In this document: positions 3,897 through 5,349 of the stretch, in pieces
How positions within the stretch are numbered: the first letter of the stretch is position 1
How the letters are laid out: each line of letters begins with the position of its first letter
Notes under the pieces: model-generated
The model's input: only the letters and a program-made list of their open reading frames with translations
The model's database searches: none
What the model was told of the DNA's origin: nothing
Assembly (NCBI GenBank): GCA_025936195.1
Contig: JAICTW010000241.1
Location: forward strand, 1-5,349
Source: Flavisolibacter sp.
Lineage (GTDB): Bacteria > Bacteroidota > Bacteroidia > Chitinophagales > Chitinophagaceae
Length of the DNA stretch: 5,349 nt
Reading direction: 5' to 3'
Program-made: the position numbers and the translations under genes

Positions 3897-5349
3897 CTAA
3901 TTTATTAAACTGAATTTTGATGTTTGCAATTCATTGTTGAAAATAATTTGAATTAAATAACTACCTGTTTTGAACTTTGAAGTATTTACCGGAAGGATGT
4001 TATTGCCTTTCTGAATTCTTTTTTCCAGCTCGGATATTGTTTTACCTGTAGCGTCAAAAATTTTTATTTGCGCTTTACCATTGTCAGCAGCAGATAGAGA
4101 GATAAAAATTTCTGCTTTTGCCGGATTTGGATAAAGCATAAAAGTATTTTGAACAGAGTTAGTTTTAAAAACCAATATTCTGCTATAAGAATATTTTCCA
4201 TTAGCATCAATCAGCTTCAAACGATAAAAAAAGTGTGACGATTGCAATGTTGAAATGTTATCCTGTGCACGATAATCAGAAATGAAATTATCAAAAGCAA
4301 CGTTCTGTATTCTGCTGAAATTTTCCCCATCAATGCTTCGTTCAATTTCAAATTGCTTGAAATTAATGGCGTTGTTTGCTTTCCAGTTTAATTGAACGGT
4401 ATTGTTGCTAAGCTGTCCTGTAAAACTAAATAATTGAATGGGAAGAACGCTGGAATTATCCTGAACTAAGGTTGTCGCATCATTAGTTAATACTGGTAAG
4501 TTGTAATCGAAATAAATTGATGCGGTATTGTGAATTGTTTCTCCAACAACTACATCACTTTTTGGACGAATGCGATAAACAATATAACCATGACTTGCAG
4601 GTTCATCTGTTGTACTTGGTGGAAGCATAATGTTATTGAATGTCCAAACCAACTGATTACCGTTTTCAATGGATAATGAGTACGGATGACTTGCTGTAAC
4701 AACTTCCAAAGTACTGAGGTCAACTCTATTTCCTAAAGTATCTCTTACAACAACATTGATGGCATCAGCATCACCGGTATTTTGAAAACGAACGGTGTAC
4801 TGTAAATAATCTCCGTTGGCAATAAATGAGGATGAAATAACGCCGCCGTTATTTTCTGTTTTATCATTCGGATCAAATGAACCAACCACCCGTTGCTTTA
4901 ATATTGCTGTATCGTTTGAGGGCGTTTCATCTGCTGTAACAGGATTTATAATTGCCATGTACGATAAAGTATCACCGACATTTACAGTTGGTGGCGCACT
5001 GGTTTGAAGAAGCAATAAAATAGATGTAGTATCATTGGGTGCGAGATCATTATAAACCCATTTAAAAGTATTACCGTTTGTAGTGCTTGGGGAGGGTGAC
5101 GCACCAATAAAATTCACCTTTGGATCATTTTTGAAAATAATCTCTCCCGATGAAACACTGGTGGTTCCAATATTTCTGCAGAGAATCCGGTAAAAAGAAG
5201 AAAAGCCTGGCCTTGCAGAAGCGATAGGAATAATATTGACAGTCAGATCTTGTTTGTTCGCAATAGGTCGTACTGCAAAACTGAACGAATCCTTATTGAA
5301 ATAAGTTATAAAGTTGGATGATGCAGAAGAGGGAACGATTGTATAATAT
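3897..5349 (-). CDS. T9SS type A sorting domain-containing secreted protein (DUF7619-like), N-terminus missing
   Basis: The frame is open from the right edge to the stop, 483 codons, so this is the C-terminal part of a larger secreted or surface protein. Numbering from the edge, residues 1-153 are beta-rich, with A-R-P-G-F near 46-50 and N-I-G-T-T near 59-63, as in repeated CARDB/DUF11-like modules. Residues about 154-297 match the DUF7619 type: V-V-G-S-F-D-P-N-D-K (154-163), Y-T-V-R-F-Q-N-T-G (184-192), I-Y-F-D-Y-N-L-P-V-L (278-287). A fibronectin-like module beginning L-P-I-Q-L-F-S-F-T-G (302-311) precedes the type A sorting tail (about 402-483), which contains L-Y-P-N-P-A, F-D-A-T-G-K and G-S-Y-L-I-Q. 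That tail directs export through the T9SS and is normally cleaved. The ligand or function is unknown. A GTG at 5117-5115 is an internal valine, not a start. An intrinsic terminator follows. Confidence 0.9.
   Translation of the reverse strand, partial: YYTIVPSSASSNFITYFNKDSFSFAVRPIANKQDLTVNIIPIASARPGFSSFYRILCRNIGTTSVSSGEIIFKNDPKVNFIGASPSPSTTNGNTFKWVYNDLAPNDTTSILLLLQTSAPPTVNVGDTLSYMAIINPVTADETPSNDTAILKQRVVGSFDPNDKTENNGGVISSSFIANGDYLQYTVRFQNTGDADAINVVVRDTLGNRVDLSTLEVVTASHPYSLSIENGNQLVWTFNNIMLPPSTTDEPASHGYIVYRIRPKSDVVVGETIHNTASIYFDYNLPVLTNDATTLVQDNSSVLPIQLFSFTGQLSNNTVQLNWKANNAINFKQFEIERSIDGENFSRIQNVAFDNFISDYRAQDNISTLQSSHFFYRLKLIDANGKYSYSRILVFKTNSVQNTFMLYPNPAKAEIFISLSAADNGKAQIKIFDATGKTISELEKRIQKGNNILPVNTSKFKTGSYLIQIIFNNELQTSKFSLIN

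Noticed and set aside
5115..5117. GTG as the start codon of the T9SS protein, giving a 406-residue protein
   Set aside because: The same frame stays open for 77 more codons up to the window edge and continues domain-like sequence (R-P-G-F, N-I-G-T-T), and no signal peptide follows the GTG. It is an internal valine.

Overview
The window is a piece of a Bacteroidota chromosome, most likely from the class Chitinophagia (Chitinophagaceae-like). Three things point there: a secreted protein ending in a type IX secretion (T9SS) type A sorting tail, a consensus Bacteroidota promoter (TTTG, 19 bp, TATCTTTG) in front of rpsJ, and ribosomal-protein sequences of Bacteroidota type, with A-rich start regions that lack clear Shine-Dalgarno sites. 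The family-level placement is an impression from sequence style, not a computed result.

Positions 1-2469, minus strand: the head of the S10 ribosomal-protein operon, transcribed right to left as rpsJ (uS10), rplC (uL3), rplD (uL4), rplW (uL23) and the first codons of rplB (uL2), which runs off the left edge. Gene order is canonical, but the spacing is unusual for this operon. There are 276 nt between rpsJ and rplC and 224 nt between rplD and rplW, and both gaps are rich in inverted repeats. A GC-rich palindrome sits within a few bases of the stop codon of rpsJ, rplC and rplD alike. The rplD-rplW gap also holds a probable interspersed repeat, a 10-bp bulged hairpin and four copies of a 7-bp repeat just before rplW.

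Positions 2470-2753: a divergent intergenic region. The rpsJ promoter lies at about 2520-2550 and is followed by a short leader that folds into a two-part hairpin ending just before the start codon. The fusA gene that commonly precedes rpsJ in Bacteroidota is not there.

Positions 2754-3650, plus strand: an integral membrane protein of the lysylphosphatidylglycerol synthase TM-region / UPF0104 flippase-like family.

Positions 3651-3896: a convergent intergenic region with two intrinsic terminators for leftward transcription, one adjacent to the stop of the T9SS gene and one about 150 bp further on. Between them is a two-copy imperfect direct repeat with a 50-bp period. No convincing terminator was found for the plus-strand gene.

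Positions 3897-5349, minus strand: the C-terminal 483 codons of a large secreted T9SS cargo protein (DUF7619-like domain, a beta-sandwich module, type A sorting tail). Its N-terminus lies beyond the right edge. The genes themselves are ordinary. The notable content is the structured and repeated DNA placed between the genes of an essential operon. I saw no evidence for a defence system, mobile-element gene or CRISPR array.
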